From assembly GCA_947451205.1 (NCBI GenBank), contig CANFZL010000004.1:1-36054 (forward strand): a stretch of 36,054 nt of DNA. Direction: 5' to 3'. The notes under the pieces are model-generated. The model was not told where the DNA came from. It did no database searches and saw nothing but the letters and a program-made list of their open reading frames with translations. Positions 27,351 through 36,054 of this stretch are shown in pieces; positions within the stretch are counted from its first letter, which is position 1; every line of letters begins with the position of its first letter. The DNA is from Comamonadaceae bacterium (GTDB lineage: Bacteria > Pseudomonadota > Gammaproteobacteria > Burkholderiales > Burkholderiaceae_C). The translations under genes and the position numbers were made by a program.

Positions 27351-28710
27351 TCCCTTCCCGCAAAGTCAGCGCAGCCAGTGGCAACTTGACCACCACTTCG
27401 GCGCCACCACCCGTCATGTTGCTGGCGTCGATCCTGCCGCCCAAAGTGCGAGCCACATTGACCGACAAAAAAAGTCCCAGGCCGCTACCTGGGCGACCTT
27501 TGGTTGAATAGTAGGGCTTGGCGAAATTGGCCAGTATTTCAGGGCTAAAGCCCGGGCCGGCATCGCGGATACTCAGCGTGAGCCAGTTGCTAGCGCATTC
27601 AACACGCAGCTGCAACGGCATTAGCGGCGCCGCGTCAATGCCGTTGTCCAGCACATTTCCGATCATTTGTTTGATGGCCGAATCAGAAATGATCGGCCTG
27701 TCGATCAAATCACTGCGCTCGTACTCGAGCACTTGCGTCGGCCGCGCCCGGCGCCACTCTTCCACCAGTTGGTCTAGAAACAGATGCAGCGTCGTCGCCA
27801 CAGCCGCTTCGCCACGGGCTTCGCCTGCCGACATCAAAATACCGCTGACGATGCTCTTGCAGCGCTGCAATTGCAGCTGCATCAGCTTGATTTCATCCCG
27901 CATCACGGGATCCTTGGCCAATGGCGCGCTATGCGACCAATCGCCCAAAATCACCGACAAGGTGGCCAGCGGCGTGCCGAGTTCATGCGCAGCCCCCGAA
28001 GCCAGCAAGCCCATGCGAACAATGTGTTCTTCTTCAGCAGCGCGTTGGCGCAAATCTGCCAGCCGGGCGTCACGTTGACGCAAGTTGCTGCCAATACGGT
28101 GGATGAATATGACCAGCAGCGTCGCATTCAGTGCAAAGCAAACCACCAGCCCGCCAATGTAGTGCAGCGACAGTGTCAGGTCGACAAGGTCTGGCAGGAT
28201 CAAGGGCCGGTGCCAGAGGGTCAGCACCACAAAGCACCCGCTGGTCAACACCACCATGACCCAGATGTATCGGGGTTTGAGGAGCACGGCGCCAACCGCA
28301 ACCTGCAATAAATACAAAAATATAAAAGGATTGGCGATGCCTCCGCTGTAATAAAGCAAGGCACTCAGCAGCGCCACATCGACCAACAAGCTGGTGAACA
28401 ACTCCCAGTTGGCAATGTCGCCCGCAGCGGTCCGGCAACGCAACCAACTGAGCAAGTTGAACAGGCTGAGCGCAGCCACCAGGGTCAACATCTCCGTCAG
28501 CGGGAGTTGCGCGTCCAAGCCAAATTCAACCCCCAAAATCGTCGCCAACTGACCGACCACCGCCAGCCAACGCAACTGAACCAGTTGCAGCAAATTATTG
28601 CGACCCGCCAGAATTTCAGTGGCATCACTGCGGCCACTCAGGCTCTTACCATTGGCCTGTAGCGGCAGCCATTTCACGGGGTTAAACACCGGCCCGCACC
28701 CGATTGACAC
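27334..28710 (-). CDS. regB: RegB/PrrB-type redox sensor histidine kinase
   Basis: 458 aa; several TM segments, quinone-site-like GGIANPF (GGxxNPF), H-box SGAAHELGTPLATLSVI, Cys in QLQRCKSIVSG, ATP-binding GLGLFLSVNVARTLGG. The start codon may be internal. Confidence 0.85.
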   Translation of the reverse strand: MSIGCGPVFNPVKWLPLQANGKSLSGRSDATEILAGRNNLLQLVQLRWLAVVGQLATILGVEFGLDAQLPLTEMLTLVAALSLFNLLSWLRCRTAAGDIANWELFTSLLVDVALLSALLYYSGGIANPFIFLYLLQVAVGAVLLKPRYIWVMVVLTSGCFVVLTLWHRPLILPDLVDLTLSLHYIGGLVVCFALNATLLVIFIHRIGSNLRQRDARLADLRQRAAEEEHIVRMGLLASGAAHELGTPLATLSVILGDWSHSAPLAKDPVMRDEIKLMQLQLQRCKSIVSGILMSAGEARGEAAVATTLHLFLDQLVEEWRRARPTQVLEYERSDLIDRPIISDSAIKQMIGNVLDNGIDAAPLMPLQLRVECASNWLTLSIRDAGPGFSPEILANFAKPYYSTKGRPGSGLGLFLSVNVARTLGGRIDASNMTGGGAEVVVKLPLAALTLREGNEDGF

Positions 28711-29467
28711 GAGCGACCAAAGCGCGCAGTTGCCGCTCGGAATACAGCAGATAAAACGCCGCCGCCGCCACCATCGCCGCCAAAATAAACCAGGTGATGG
28801 CGTAAACCATATGGCTGTTGTTGAAGCTGAGCACCGTCAAACCGCCGCGCGGCCAAGCCGTCACGTCGGCTGACGCCGCAGCGTCAATGAAGTACGGCGC
28901 CATCGATGCGGCATCCAGCTTGACGCTGGCGGTCAACGCCATCACGTCGCGCGAATACCAACGACCAGCCGCTGCGTCGTTGTGTTGTAGAAAAGTACCG
29001 GCGGGTTCACTGAGACGCAGCAAGCCTGTGATGACTTGCAACTCGGGACTGTCAGGACCTGCGGCAAGTGTTTTGTCAGTCTCAGCCACATATCCGCGGT
29101 TCACCAAAATCGAAAAGCCAGCGCTGGTTTGCAGCGGCGTCATCACCCAAAAACCGCGACCCAGCACGGTGCTGGCGCGCACCAGCGTGGCACGGCTGTG
29201 GTCAAAATGACCGGCCACTTGAACACGGCTGTATTCATTCGATTCACGGTTGATGGCCGACCATTCGGCCGGTCCGGGAGCGGGTATCGGCGTCGCATGC
29301 ACCCGCTGTTCAACACGCTCGATCAAGGCCAACTTCCACTGCAGACGCTGCACTTGCCACATCCCCAAAGCCAGAAAACCGACAAACAACGCCGTGGCCA
29401 ACAACAACAAGACAAGCACCTTGACAGGCTTGGCGGGTTGCGAAGGGCAGTCGGTTGTGTTGTCCAT
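28682..29467 (-). CDS. SURF1 family cytochrome oxidase biogenesis protein
   Basis: 261 aa; FLALGMWQVQRLQWKLALIERVEQRVHA, FWVMTPLQTSAGFSILVNRGYV, two terminal TM helices, NNSHMVYAITWFILA. Confidence 0.88.
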   Translation of the reverse strand: MDNTTDCPSQPAKPVKVLVLLLLATALFVGFLALGMWQVQRLQWKLALIERVEQRVHATPIPAPGPAEWSAINRESNEYSRVQVAGHFDHSRATLVRASTVLGRGFWVMTPLQTSAGFSILVNRGYVAETDKTLAAGPDSPELQVITGLLRLSEPAGTFLQHNDAAAGRWYSRDVMALTASVKLDAASMAPYFIDAAASADVTAWPRGGLTVLSFNNSHMVYAITWFILAAMVAAAAFYLLYSERQLRALVARVNRVRAGV

Positions 29468-29470
29468 AGA

Positions 29471-29866
29471 TCAGGGCATGTTACGCATTTCTGTCATGTC
29501 GTGCACCGGCATCATGTTGGTGTTCAGGTGGTACATCACCCAAATCGAGCCCGACAACATGATCAACACCAACACGCCGGTGAACAGCAGGGCCAGCATT
29601 GACCAGCCACCCTCAACCCGCGTGTTCATGTGCAGAAAGTAAATCATGTGCACCACAATTTGCACTGCGGCAAAGCCCAGCACGACCAAGGCTGTGATGC
29701 CCGACGACGGCAAGACCTTGGCCATCACCAGCCAGAACGGAATAGCGGTGAGAAACACCGACAGGCAAAACCCAGTCAAATAACCTTTAACGCTGGCGTG
29801 GTAGCCGCTGTCGCCATCGCTGTGGTGATCGCTGTGGTCGTCGGACGCATGCAGGTGCTCGCTCAT
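29471..29866 (-). CDS. cyoD: Cytochrome bo-type ubiquinol oxidase subunit IV
   Basis: ORF 29471..29947; ATG at 29866 ([18 protein letters not shown]...) gives ATGA overlap with cyo[36 protein letters not shown]. Confidence 0.88.
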   Translation of the reverse strand: MSEHLHASDDHSDHHSDGDSGYHASVKGYLTGFCLSVFLTAIPFWLVMAKVLPSSGITALVVLGFAAVQIVVHMIYFLHMNTRVEGGWSMLALLFTGVLVLIMLSGSIWVMYHLNTNMMPVHDMTEMRNMP

Positions 29867-30486
29867 GGCAACACTCCCATCAAATAAACAAAGGTGAAGA
29901 CGCCAATCCAGACCACATCCAGAAAGTGCCAGAACATCGACAAGCACATCAAGCGGCGCTTGTTCTCAAGGGTCAATCCAAAGCGGCTGACTTGAAACAT
30001 CAACGTCACCAACCAGATCGTGCCGAAGGTGACATGCAAACCATGCGTGCCGACCAAGGTGAAAAACGACGACAGAAAAGCGCTGCGCTGCGGGCCCGCA
30101 CCTTCTTGGATCAAATGCGAGAACTCAAACAGCTCCAAGCCCAGAAAGCCCAAGCCAAAAACGGCGGTGACGGCCAACCAACCCAACACTGCTTTTTTGT
30201 GGCCATGCTGCATGCCGATCATGGCCAAGCCATAGGTGACGGAGGAGAACAACAGCAAAGCCGTGTTGGCCGCCACCAGCGGCAGGTTGAACAAATCAGC
30301 GCCCGATGGACCTGCCGCATAACCACGGCCCAGCACAGCATAAATAGCAAACAGGACAGCAAAGATGAGGCAGTCGCTCATCAGGTAAATCCAGAATCCC
30401 AGCAAAGTGCCTTGCTGGGGATGGTGCTCACCATCGTCATAAAAGCGCACCGGGTGACCGGCCGCCAAAGGTGTAGAAGTCTGCAT
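29863..30486 (-). CDS. cyoC: Cytochrome bo-type ubiquinol oxidase subunit III
   Basis: 207 aa; [61 protein letters not shown]. Confidence 0.93.
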   Translation of the reverse strand: MQTSTPLAAGHPVRFYDDGEHHPQQGTLLGFWIYLMSDCLIFAVLFAIYAVLGRGYAAGPSGADLFNLPLVAANTALLLFSSVTYGLAMIGMQHGHKKAVLGWLAVTAVFGLGFLGLELFEFSHLIQEGAGPQRSAFLSSFFTLVGTHGLHVTFGTIWLVTLMFQVSRFGLTLENKRRLMCLSMFWHFLDVVWIGVFTFVYLMGVLP

Positions 30487-30512
30487 TTTTAGGGACGCTT
30501 CAAGGGTTAAGT

Positions 30513-32513
30513 TCAGGCTTGGGCCGCTAGGGAGAGCGTGCGCAGGTTTTCAATCTCGGTGACATGGTCTGCCGGAATATAAAAGTCACGTTGGTAGTTG
30601 AAGGTGTGGGCAACAACCGTCACCAGCACCAGGGCGAAGAACAGCCCTGCCACCAGCCACATGTGCCAGGTCAAAGCAAACCCGACCACGGCGCAAAGCA
30701 TGGCGATGACAAAGCCGGTCGCCGTGTTTTTCGGCATGTGAATCGCTTTGAAGCCCGCAACCGGCCGCTGGTGACCGCGTTGTTTCATGTCGTGCCAAGC
30801 ATCGAGTTCATGCACGACGGGTGTGAAGGCGAAGTTGTATTCAGGCGGTGGTGAAGCCGTTGACCATTCCAGCGTCCGGCCATTCCATGGGTCGCCGGTG
30901 ACGTCGCGTAGTTGCTCCCGGTTGCGATAGCTCACGGCCAGTTGGATCAAGAAACAGGCAATCCCAATCGCGATCAACACGGCGCCTAAGGCGGCCACCT
31001 GAAACCAGATCTGCAGCGATGGATCCTCAAAGTGACTCATGCGGCGGGTCACGCCCATCAAGCCCAACACGTACAGCGGCATGAAAGCCATGTAAAAGCC
31101 AACCAGCCAGAACCAGAATGAACATTTGCCCCAAAACGCATCCAGCTTGTAGCCGAAGGCTTTTGGAAACCAATAATTGATACCGGCAAACATGCCAAAC
31201 ACAACGCTGCCAATGATGACGTTATGAAAATGCGCAATCAGGAACAAGCTGTTGTGCAACACGAAGTCAGCCGCCGGCACCGCCAGCAACACACCGGTCA
31301 TGCCGCCGATCACAAAGGTGACCATGAAACCAATCGACCACAGCATCGGCACGTCAAAAACAATGCGGCCGCGGTACATGGTGAACAGCCAGTTGAATAT
31401 TTTCGCGCCGGTCGGGATGGAGATGATCATGGTGGTGATGCCGAAAAAGGCATTCACACTGGCACCCGAGCCCATGGTGAAAAAGTGGTGCAGCCACACC
31501 ACGTACGACAACACGGTGATGACGACGGTGGCGTAAACCATGGAGGCATAACCAAAGAGGCGTTTGTGGCTGTAGGTTGAAATCACCTCGGAGAAAATAC
31601 CGAAGCAGGGCAAAACCAAGATGTAGACCTCGGGATGGCCCCAAATCCAGATCAAGTTGACGTACATCATGGCGTTGCCGCCAAGGTCATTGGTGAAGAA
31701 GTTGGTGCCCACGGTGCGGTCCAGTGTCAGCAAGGCCAACACCGCCGTCAGCACTGGGAAAGCCGCGACGATCAAGACGTTGGTGCACAGGGCTGTCCAG
31801 GTGAAGATGGGCATCTTCATCATGGTCATCCCAGGGGCGCGCATTTTGATGATGGTGGCGATCAAGTTGATGCCTGACAGCGAGGTGCCGACACCGGCAA
31901 TCTGCAACGCCCAAATGTAGTAGTCAACGCCGACCCCCGAACTCTGCAAAATACCGGACAGCGGTGGATAAGCCAGCCAGCCCGTGGCCGCAAACTCGCC
32001 GACAAACAGCGAAATCATCATCAGAACCGCACCGCTGGCGGTCATCCAAAAGCTGAAGTTGTTCAAGAACGGAAACGACACGTCACGTGCGCCAATTTGC
32101 AAGGGCACCACATAGTTCATGAAACCAGTGATCACGGGCATAGCGACGAAAAAGATCATCAGCACGCCGTGTGCCGTGAAAATTTGGTCGTAGTGGTGGG
32201 GCGGTAAAAACCCGGTGTTGTCACCGAATGACATGGCTTGTTGGGCGCGCATGAGGAGCGCATCAACGAAACCGCGCAACAGCATTACCACCGCCAAGAT
32301 GATGTACATGATGCCAATTTTTTTGTGGTCGATGCTGGTGATCCAGTCGCGCCACAGCGTCCCCCAGACGCGGTAGTAGGTCATCGCCACAAACAGTGAC
32401 AAGCCGCCCAGAATCACCATCGCGAGGGTACCCAAGACAATCGGGTCGTGCGGTATGGCGTCTGGGCCCAGGCGGCCAAACACAAGCTTCAAAATATCTT
32501 GAACGGGGAACAT
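30513..32513 (-). CDS. cyoB: Cytochrome bo-type ubiquinol oxidase subunit I
   Basis: 666 aa; [66 protein letters not shown] (heme/Cu ligand motifs). Confidence 0.95.
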   Translation of the reverse strand: MFPVQDILKLVFGRLGPDAIPHDPIVLGTLAMVILGGLSLFVAMTYYRVWGTLWRDWITSIDHKKIGIMYIILAVVMLLRGFVDALLMRAQQAMSFGDNTGFLPPHHYDQIFTAHGVLMIFFVAMPVITGFMNYVVPLQIGARDVSFPFLNNFSFWMTASGAVLMMISLFVGEFAATGWLAYPPLSGILQSSGVGVDYYIWALQIAGVGTSLSGINLIATIIKMRAPGMTMMKMPIFTWTALCTNVLIVAAFPVLTAVLALLTLDRTVGTNFFTNDLGGNAMMYVNLIWIWGHPEVYILVLPCFGIFSEVISTYSHKRLFGYASMVYATVVITVLSYVVWLHHFFTMGSGASVNAFFGITTMIISIPTGAKIFNWLFTMYRGRIVFDVPMLWSIGFMVTFVIGGMTGVLLAVPAADFVLHNSLFLIAHFHNVIIGSVVFGMFAGINYWFPKAFGYKLDAFWGKCSFWFWLVGFYMAFMPLYVLGLMGVTRRMSHFEDPSLQIWFQVAALGAVLIAIGIACFLIQLAVSYRNREQLRDVTGDPWNGRTLEWSTASPPPEYNFAFTPVVHELDAWHDMKQRGHQRPVAGFKAIHMPKNTATGFVIAMLCAVVGFALTWHMWLVAGLFFALVLVTVVAHTFNYQRDFYIPADHVTEIENLRTLSLAAQA

Positions 32514-32525
32514 GTGAGATCTCGG

Positions 32526-33578
32526 TTATTTTTTTAAATAGGCCACAGGGCCTTCGCCGCTGAGGTTGTCGGGCGTGCACAAGGCAGCGACGTAAGTGCG
32601 CTGCGCATCTCGCCAAGGTTGGGTCGACAAACCATCGACGCTGCCTTTGCCCAGCCCGCCAGCCGCATCGATGGCCATCATTTGGCCCATGCACATCTTG
32701 CTGCTGTCGACGCAGCGGTTCAAAATGGCTTGGTACAAACCAGCGTCAACGTTGGCGTAACGGCGCACCGGTTCGCTTTCGCTGGGCTGCTCGAGCTGCA
32801 GATATTCGCGTCTGGCCAGCTCGCCACCGCCGCTTTTTGTCGTTTTAACCCAACGCTCAAAGTCCGCTGGTGCCAAGCCTAAAAATTTAAATCGCATGTG
32901 TGAAAAGCCTCTGCCGCTGTAATTGGCTGAAAAACCGTCGTACACACCGGCCGTGTTGATCACCGCGTGCAGCTGGGTTTGCATGCCGGGCATGGCATAA
33001 ATTTGACCCGCCAGCGCAGGGATGTAGAAGGAATTCATCACCGTAGACGCCGTGATTTTGAATTCGATGGGCCGGTCGACCGGAGCTGCCAACTCGTTCA
33101 CAGTAGCTATGCCAAGCTCAGGGTAAACAAACAACCATTTCCAATCCAGCGCTACCACTTCAACAACGAAAGGTTTGACGCCAGCGACGAGTGGCCGATG
33201 AGCATCCAGCCGTTCCAGCGGACGGTAGGGGTCTAGTTTGTGGGTGCTGATCCAGGTCACCGCGCCCAGCGCAATGACGATCAACAAAGGCGCGCCCCAG
33301 ATCAGCAGCTCGAGGCGGGTCGAATGGTCCCACTCCGGCGTGTAGGGCGCCGCTTGGTTGGCGCTGCGGTATCGCCAAGCGAACACCAGCGTCAGGGCGA
33401 TGACCGGCACGACAATCAGCAGCATCAGTACGACGGCGGTGACAATCAGCTGAGATTGCTGCTGTGCGATGTCGCCAAAGGGCTTCATCACAATTGTGCT
33501 GCAAGCCGCTAAGGGCAAGGTTCCCAGCAACAGGGTCAAGCGTTTTAAGGTTTGAAAACGATCAGGTGCGAGTGACAT
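32526..33578 (-). CDS. cyoA: Cytochrome bo-type ubiquinol oxidase subunit II
   Basis: 350 aa; lipoprotein-like LPLAACSTI, TM helices, LDWKWLFVYPELGIATVNELAAPVDRPIEFKITASTVMNSFYIPALAGQIYAMPGMQTQLHAVIN. Confidence 0.93.
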   Translation of the reverse strand: MSLAPDRFQTLKRLTLLLGTLPLAACSTIVMKPFGDIAQQQSQLIVTAVVLMLLIVVPVIALTLVFAWRYRSANQAAPYTPEWDHSTRLELLIWGAPLLIVIALGAVTWISTHKLDPYRPLERLDAHRPLVAGVKPFVVEVVALDWKWLFVYPELGIATVNELAAPVDRPIEFKITASTVMNSFYIPALAGQIYAMPGMQTQLHAVINTAGVYDGFSANYSGRGFSHMRFKFLGLAPADFERWVKTTKSGGGELARREYLQLEQPSESEPVRRYANVDAGLYQAILNRCVDSSKMCMGQMMAIDAAGGLGKGSVDGLSTQPWRDAQRTYVAALCTPDNLSGEGPVAYLKK

Positions 33579-33639
33579 GCGTGATAACCAACTACAGAGG
33601 GTAAACGCTAATTGCGTGTTGATCGTTACTGTAGCTTCA

Positions 33640-33653
33640 TTGATCTAAATCAA
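33640..33653. promoter_or_regulatory. Consensus FNR/ANR-type box TTGAT-CTAA-ATCAA
   Basis: Read directly in the cyoA/MFS intergenic region; perfect match to TTGATNNNNATCAA. Confidence 0.7.
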
Positions 33654-33656
33654 CGA

Positions 33657-33673
33657 TTGGACATATTGTCCAA
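33657..33673. promoter_or_regulatory. Perfect 17-bp palindrome TTGGACA-TAT-TGTCCAA, candidate operator of unknown factor
   Basis: 7-bp arms with 3-nt spacer read directly, immediately next to the FNR-type box. Confidence 0.5.
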
Positions 33674-33679
33674 GGCGAA

Positions 33680-33693
33680 TTGATTTAAATCTA
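33680..33693. promoter_or_regulatory. Degenerate second FNR-like box TTGAT-TTAA-ATCTA
   Basis: Perfect left half and partial right half of the FNR consensus. Confidence 0.35.
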
Positions 33694-33727
33694 CTTTTTC
33701 ACCAAGTCATACAGCGCTTCACCCACC

Positions 33728-35065
33728 ATGAACCTCACTCCAGCCAGCGTTATCGGCCCCGACATCCATCAGAGGCCCAGCAGCGACAGCCTTTACCCAT
33801 CCAGCGACAGCGTCGCCCCAGGAGACATCGCCGTGGGCGTGGTGATCGGGCGTGCTTCTGAGTACTTCGACTTTTTTGTTTTTGGCATCGCGTCGGTATT
33901 GGTCTTTCCTGCGGTGTTCTTTCCGTTTGTGGACAGTCTGCAGGGCACGCTCTACGCTTTTGTCCTGTTTTCCTTGGCCTTTGTTGTGCGTCCACTGGGC
34001 ACTGTCGCCGGTATGTGGCTGCAGCGCCGCTACGGTCGCAGCGCCAAGCTCAGCCTCGCGCTGCTGTTGCTGGGTTGCGCCACCGCAGCCATGGCCTTGT
34101 TGCCTGGCTACCAAGTGTTGGGCGTCGGCGCTATTGCCTTGCTGGCGTTGTGCCGAATCGGCCAGGGGCTGGCACTTGGCGGCTCGTGGGACGGACTCCC
34201 ATCGCTTTTGGCCTTGAACGCACCCGAAGCCCGGCGCGGCTGGTACGCCATGCTGGGCCAACTCGGCGCACCGCTGGGGTTTTTAATCGCTTGCAGCTTG
34301 TTTGCCTATCTCTGGGGCAATTTGAGCAGTGCGGAATTTTTGGATTGGGGCTGGCGCTACCCTTTCTTTGCCGCTTTCGCGATCAATGTGGTGGCTTTGT
34401 TTGCTCGCCTGCGCTTGGTGGTCACGCATGAATACGAGCGCGAGTTGGATGCCAATGAACTGCAACCCTGCAGCGTTCGCGAACTGCTTAGCGCCCAGGG
34501 CAACAACTTGTTCATCGGCGCTTTTGCTGCGCTGGCCAGTTTTGCCCTGTTCCACATCGTCACGGTGTTTCCCCTGTCTTGGGTGATGTTGTACTCAGAG
34601 CAGTTGATTGGCGAGTTCCTCGTTGTCGAGATGTTTGGCGCGCTGCTGGCTGCTGCTGCCATGCCGCTGTCTGGCCTGCTAGCTGACCGCATCGGACGGC
34701 GCAGCACGCTGGGCCTGCTGGCAGTGCTGATTGGTGTGTTTGGGTTGTTTGCCCCCGTGCTGCTTGGCGGCGGAACACTGGGTCAAGACGCCTTCATCCT
34801 GATCGGCTTTGTCTTGCTGGGTTTGTCGTATGGCCAGGCGGCAGGGGCCGTCACGGCTAACTTCTTGCCCCACTTGCGCTACACCGGCGCAGCGCTAACG
34901 ACCGATCTGGCATGGCTGATAGGCGCTGCCTTCGCGCCATTGGTGGCCCTCGGCTTGTCCGCGCGCTTTGGCTTGGTGGCTGTCAGTGTTTACTTGCTTT
35001 CTGGCGCTGTTTGCACCTTGCTGGCGCTGCGCGCCAACCGAACACTGTCGTTGCGGGATCAGTAG
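33728..35065 (+). CDS. MFS transporter (metabolite:H+ symporter-like)
   Basis: 445 aa hydrophobic; GRASEYFDFFVFGIASVLVFPAVFF, VRPLGTVAGMWLQRRYGRSAKL, LCRIGQGLALGGSWDGLPSLL. Confidence 0.88.
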   Translation: MNLTPASVIGPDIHQRPSSDSLYPSSDSVAPGDIAVGVVIGRASEYFDFFVFGIASVLVFPAVFFPFVDSLQGTLYAFVLFSLAFVVRPLGTVAGMWLQRRYGRSAKLSLALLLLGCATAAMALLPGYQVLGVGAIALLALCRIGQGLALGGSWDGLPSLLALNAPEARRGWYAMLGQLGAPLGFLIACSLFAYLWGNLSSAEFLDWGWRYPFFAAFAINVVALFARLRLVVTHEYERELDANELQPCSVRELLSAQGNNLFIGAFAALASFALFHIVTVFPLSWVMLYSEQLIGEFLVVEMFGALLAAAAMPLSGLLADRIGRRSTLGLLAVLIGVFGLFAPVLLGGGTLGQDAFILIGFVLLGLSYGQAAGAVTANFLPHLRYTGAALTTDLAWLIGAAFAPLVALGLSARFGLVAVSVYLLSGAVCTLLALRANRTLSLRDQ

Positions 35066-35157
35066 CAAGTCCGGGACTCGCGTTGCCGCCTTGATTAATC
35101 GCTAGTTTGACCTTGTTGAATTCCACCCAGAATTGACCCCTTGGAGGTGCGGCGTTG

Positions 35158-35457
35158 TCACCTAAGTGTCAAACCTTGGCCGAGCTCGAAGCCATTGACA
35201 GCCGCAATGACGATGGCTGGATGCTTGCGCAATGCCATGTTGATTTCAATCGCCTCTGACCCGGCGGTGTCGACTTGGTCTGCGGCTATTTCTGCTTCCC
35301 GTTCCTTCAGATCTGGACCTGCGTAAAAGCTTGCACCTGTTCCCCTCAACACAATGACCTGAACCTTGCCATGCAAGGCTTCAAGCCCACGCAACAAACT
35401 GTCTTGTGTCGCTCGATCCAAAGCGTTCCGTTTGGCCTCACGGTCGATCCTCAGCAA
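35158..35457 (-). pseudogene. Internal fragment of an enoyl-CoA hydratase/isomerase (crotonase) gene
   Basis: LLRIDREAKRNALDRATQDSLLRGLEALHGKVQVIVLRGTGASFYAGPDLKEREAEIA...ALRKHPAIVIAAVNGFELGQGLTLR*; about 100 aa, missing true start and C-terminal half. Confidence 0.8.
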
Positions 35458-35606
35458 TGCCCAGTCGGGGTGTACAGCACGACGAAAAAGATCGGCTTGT
35501 TGGGCCAGTCGGACTGAGCTTGCGCGTGGCTGGTGTGGAGTCCAGTCAGAGCCACTAAGCCTGCTAAAACCAGTCGCCTAGTCACCGCTGTTTGCTCTAA
35601 TCTCAT
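35451..35606 (-). pseudogene. N-terminal fragment of a TctC/Bug family binding protein, joined to the crotonase fragment
   Basis: MRLEQTAVTRRLVLAGLVALTGLHTSHAQAQSDWPNKPIFFVVLYTPTGHC*; signal peptide plus the Bug N-terminal motif WPxKPIxFVVxYTPxG, then a stop in the crotonase-like sequence. Confidence 0.8.
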
Positions 35607-35631
35607 GGCTAGGCTGCGCTTGTCTCGGTTT

Positions 35632-36054
35632 TTAGATTGATGGAGCCAAAGTGGGCCCTGTGAGGGTTTGAATGTCCGCCGCACCGTACCCTAATTCTGC
35701 CAATAGTTCGGCGTTGTGCTCGCCCAATTTCGGTGGATTCAACCGAACGCCTAGTCGTTTGCCACCCATCGTGATCGGCATCAGGACTGTTTTGCTGGGG
35801 CGTCCGTCTGGCAAAGTAATCGATGCTAAACCGCCGTTAGCCAACAGGTGTGGGTCATCCATCAAGTCTTGTGGGCGTGTGATCGGTGCGAAGGGGAGTG
35901 CATATTTTTCAAACACCGCGCTGAGCTCGGCTGCACTGAAGTCGGCCAGCCGTTCGCGCAGCAACGGCATCATCCAGTCGCGCGCCCGCACCCGGTCGTT
36001 GTTACTGCCCAATCGTTCATCGCGCTGAAGGTCATCAAAGCCGAAGGCTTGACA
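35632..36054 (-). CDS. CoA-transferase family III (CaiB/BaiF) protein, C-terminal part (N-terminus beyond right edge)
   Basis: Frame stays open to the window edge (...CQAFGFDDLQRDERLGSNNDRVRARDWMMPLLRERLADFSAAELSAVFEKYALPFAPITRPQDLMDDPHLLANGGLASITLPDGRPSKTVLMPI...LGEHNAELLAELGY). Confidence 0.88.
   Translation of the reverse strand, partial: CQAFGFDDLQRDERLGSNNDRVRARDWMMPLLRERLADFSAAELSAVFEKYALPFAPITRPQDLMDDPHLLANGGLASITLPDGRPSKTVLMPITMGGKRLGVRLNPPKLGEHNAELLAELGYGAADIQTLTGPTLAPSI

Noticed and set aside
33779-33815. Short repeat (CCAGCGACAGC-like, coding SSDS twice) near the MFS N-terminus
   Set aside because: Two imperfect copies in a probably disordered N-terminus; not enough to call a repeat element.
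1-36054. CRISPR arrays, tRNA/rRNA genes, IS elements or prophage genes
   Set aside because: None recognised on reading; no regular spaced repeats or transposase/integrase motifs in the ORF set.

Overview
This 36 kb window looks like a betaproteobacterial chromosomal segment, Comamonadaceae-like by impression only (no search was run). It is dominated by CoA-dependent aromatic/acyl catabolism plus a respiratory operon. From left to right: (1) a minus-strand thiolase (cut by the window edge), feruloyl-CoA synthase-like and crotonase operon, divergent from an amidohydrolase; (2) a LuxR-type regulator divergent from an AMP-ligase, crotonase, TctC/Bug binding protein, SDR and ketopantoate-reductase-like set; (3) a complete aerobic benzoyl-CoA (box) locus: boxR, boxC, boxB, boxA on plus, and a DUF4863/PnbB-like gene, boxD-type ALDH, benzoate-CoA ligase, alpha/beta hydrolase and livKHMGF-type ABC transporter on minus; (4) a graveyard of gene remnants (MaoC-like N-terminus, TctC pseudogene with stops and a frameshift, amidohydrolase C-terminus); (5) a minus-strand cyoABCD, SURF1, regB-like and regA-like block, divergent from an MFS transporter; (6) a TctC/crotonase chimeric remnant and a CaiB/BaiF CoA-transferase cut by the right edge. 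The box enzymes are a known system. The most useful new observations are a 24-bp element (20/24 identical) at equivalent positions and orientation upstream of both box operons, which is a candidate BoxR operator, and a cluster of FNR-like sites around a perfect 17-bp palindrome in the cyoA/MFS intergenic region. A DUF4863 protein of unclear role is the first gene of the boxD-bcl-transport operon. I did not find a clearly novel multi-gene system.
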